Source of the DNA: Acidobacteriota bacterium
GTDB taxonomy: Bacteria > Acidobacteriota > Terriglobia > Bryobacterales > Bryobacteraceae
Reading direction: 5' to 3'
Length of the DNA stretch: 64,000 nt
Assembly (NCBI GenBank): GCA_016213775.1
Contig: JACQZR010000146.1
Span: forward strand, 1-64,000
How positions within the stretch are numbered: the stretch's first letter is position 1; each line of letters begins with the position of its first letter. Below, in pieces: positions 63,339-64,000 of this stretch. The position numbers and the translations under genes are program-made. Under the pieces are notes generated by a model that was given only the letters and a program-made list of their open reading frames with translations, searched no databases and had not been told where the DNA came from.

Positions 63339-64000
63339 ATGCAATTCGAATTCGCCACCGCGGGACGAGTGGTGTTTGGCGCGGGGTCAGTGAAGAAACT
63401 GCCGGCGGCAGTGCGTGCGTTTGGACGAAGGGTACTAGTGGTGACGGGGCGTGATCCGGACCGCGCCGCTGGGGCGATGGAGTCGATGCGCCGCGAGTCC
63501 ATCACGTGCAGTCCCTTCGGCGTCAGTGGCGAGCCGGAGTTGGAGCGGGTGTCTGAGGGAGTCGCCACGGCGCGAAACGAGAATTGCGACGTAGTGGTGT
63601 CGATCGGCGGAGGCAGTCCGATTGATGCCGGCAAGGCGATCGCGGTGCTGCTGACAAATCCCGGTGGAGCGTTAGAGTATCTGGAAGTGATCGGGCGCGG
63701 GCGGCCATTGACGGAAGCGCCGGTGCCATTCATCGCGGTGCCGACAACGGCGGGCACCGGATCGGAAGTGACGCGCAACGCCGTTCTGGCTTCACGCGAG
63801 CATCAGGTGAAGGCGAGCCTGCGCAGTCCGGCGATGCTGCCGCGACTCGCCATTGTGGATCCCGAATTGACGAATGACCTACCGCGGTCACTGACTGCTT
63901 CCACCGGGCTCGACGCGTTGACGCAGTTGATCGAGCCGTATGTCTCCATTCGCGCCAACGCGATGACGGACCCGTTGTGCCGCGATGGGATTGCGCGCGC
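63339..64000 (+). CDS. Iron-containing alcohol dehydrogenase (cut by window end)
   Basis: The ATG follows the upstream stop with no gap. The first 220 residues are present: 'FEFATAGRVVFGAGSVKKLP' at the N-terminus, 'VVVSIGGGSPIDAGKAIAVL' (NAD(P)-binding GGGS), 'FIAVPTTAGTGSEVTRNAVL' and 'RLAIVDPELTNDLP' with 'STGLDALTQLIE', where the first metal-binding Asp falls. The His metal ligands lie beyond the window. Substrate specificity (lactaldehyde, maleylacetate, butanol or others) cannot be judged. Confidence 0.92.
   Translation, partial: MQFEFATAGRVVFGAGSVKKLPAAVRAFGRRVLVVTGRDPDRAAGAMESMRRESITCSPFGVSGEPELERVSEGVATARNENCDVVVSIGGGSPIDAGKAIAVLLTNPGGALEYLEVIGRGRPLTEAPVPFIAVPTTAGTGSEVTRNAVLASREHQVKASLRSPAMLPRLAIVDPELTNDLPRSLTASTGLDALTQLIEPYVSIRANAMTDPLCRDGIAR

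Overview
The window looks like a chromosomal segment of a GC-rich soil bacterium of the Acidobacteriota, most likely near Bryobacter/Solibacter (Bryobacterales). This is inferred from family content: paired DUF1800/DUF1501 secreted proteins, three tandem proteins with the TIGR03435 'soil-associated' domain fused to BlaR1-type M56 peptidases, TIGR03437-like secreted proteins, and NIPSNAP and PIN/toxin-antitoxin richness. A lipid A operon and cytochrome bd show a Gram-negative envelope. No rRNA, CRISPR array, prophage or transposase was seen; two tRNAs were (Ala-CGC, Arg-CCG, both minus strand with encoded CCA).

Layout. 1-2.2 kb: end of a GT4 glycosyltransferase overlapping a GH130 enzyme, a rhodanese gene relic, a hicBA pair and an ankyrin fragment. 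2.2-8.4 kb (minus): pgk, a secreted M20 peptidase, a BadF/GlcNAc-type kinase, a large membrane glycosyltransferase and a lipoprotein; the last four overlap end to start. 8.5-15.2 kb: NIPSNAP protein, rhodanese, HNH nuclease, D-2-hydroxyacid dehydrogenase, zinc-ribbon membrane protein, PfkB kinase, SDR and aminotransferase. 15.3-25 kb: DUF1800/DUF1501 pair, a frameshifted PIN toxin, cydAB, and two tandem paralogous secreted proteins. 25-34.9 kb: rpoN-hpf-rapZ, a gluzincin/TPR protein, tRNA-Ala, sulfatase, an eight-heme cytochrome c with TPRs, and an M20 peptidase.

34.9-50.5 kb is the most interesting part. fabZ-lpxA-lpxI-Gfo/Idh-tonB are tightly overlapping. Beyond them lies a nurA-herA-sbcD-sbcC repair operon, the archaeal-style end-resection gene set, in a bacterium. 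Between tonB and nurA the first ~100 bp of nurA, with its ribosome binding site, occur three times as direct repeats. The intervals hold a Ser/Thr kinase, toxin-antitoxin pairs, and relics of those same toxin-antitoxin genes. I infer one ancestral fabZ...sbcC operon, interrupted twice by toxin-antitoxin cargo, with the start of nurA regenerated each time. Another antitoxin and a truncated VapC follow sbcC.

50.5-55 kb (minus): blaI plus two M56-TIGR03435 fusions, with a collapsed third copy between them. 55-56.3 kb: a hypothetical gene, then about 500 noncoding bases with ten strong hairpins, including a tandemly duplicated three-hairpin unit that may be an undescribed structured RNA or terminator array. 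56.3-64 kb: methyltransferase, tdk, a LolA-like protein, an acyltransferase, a pentapeptide-repeat protein, a GH43-like enzyme, a DUF3592 protein, tRNA-Arg, a monooxygenase and a truncated iron-containing alcohol dehydrogenase.

Two themes recur. Genes break by internal deletion or truncation (rhodanese, DUF5615, TIGR03435, three PIN toxins). Many start codons sit 6-9 nt after a -10-like hexamer with no Shine-Dalgarno, which suggests leaderless transcripts.
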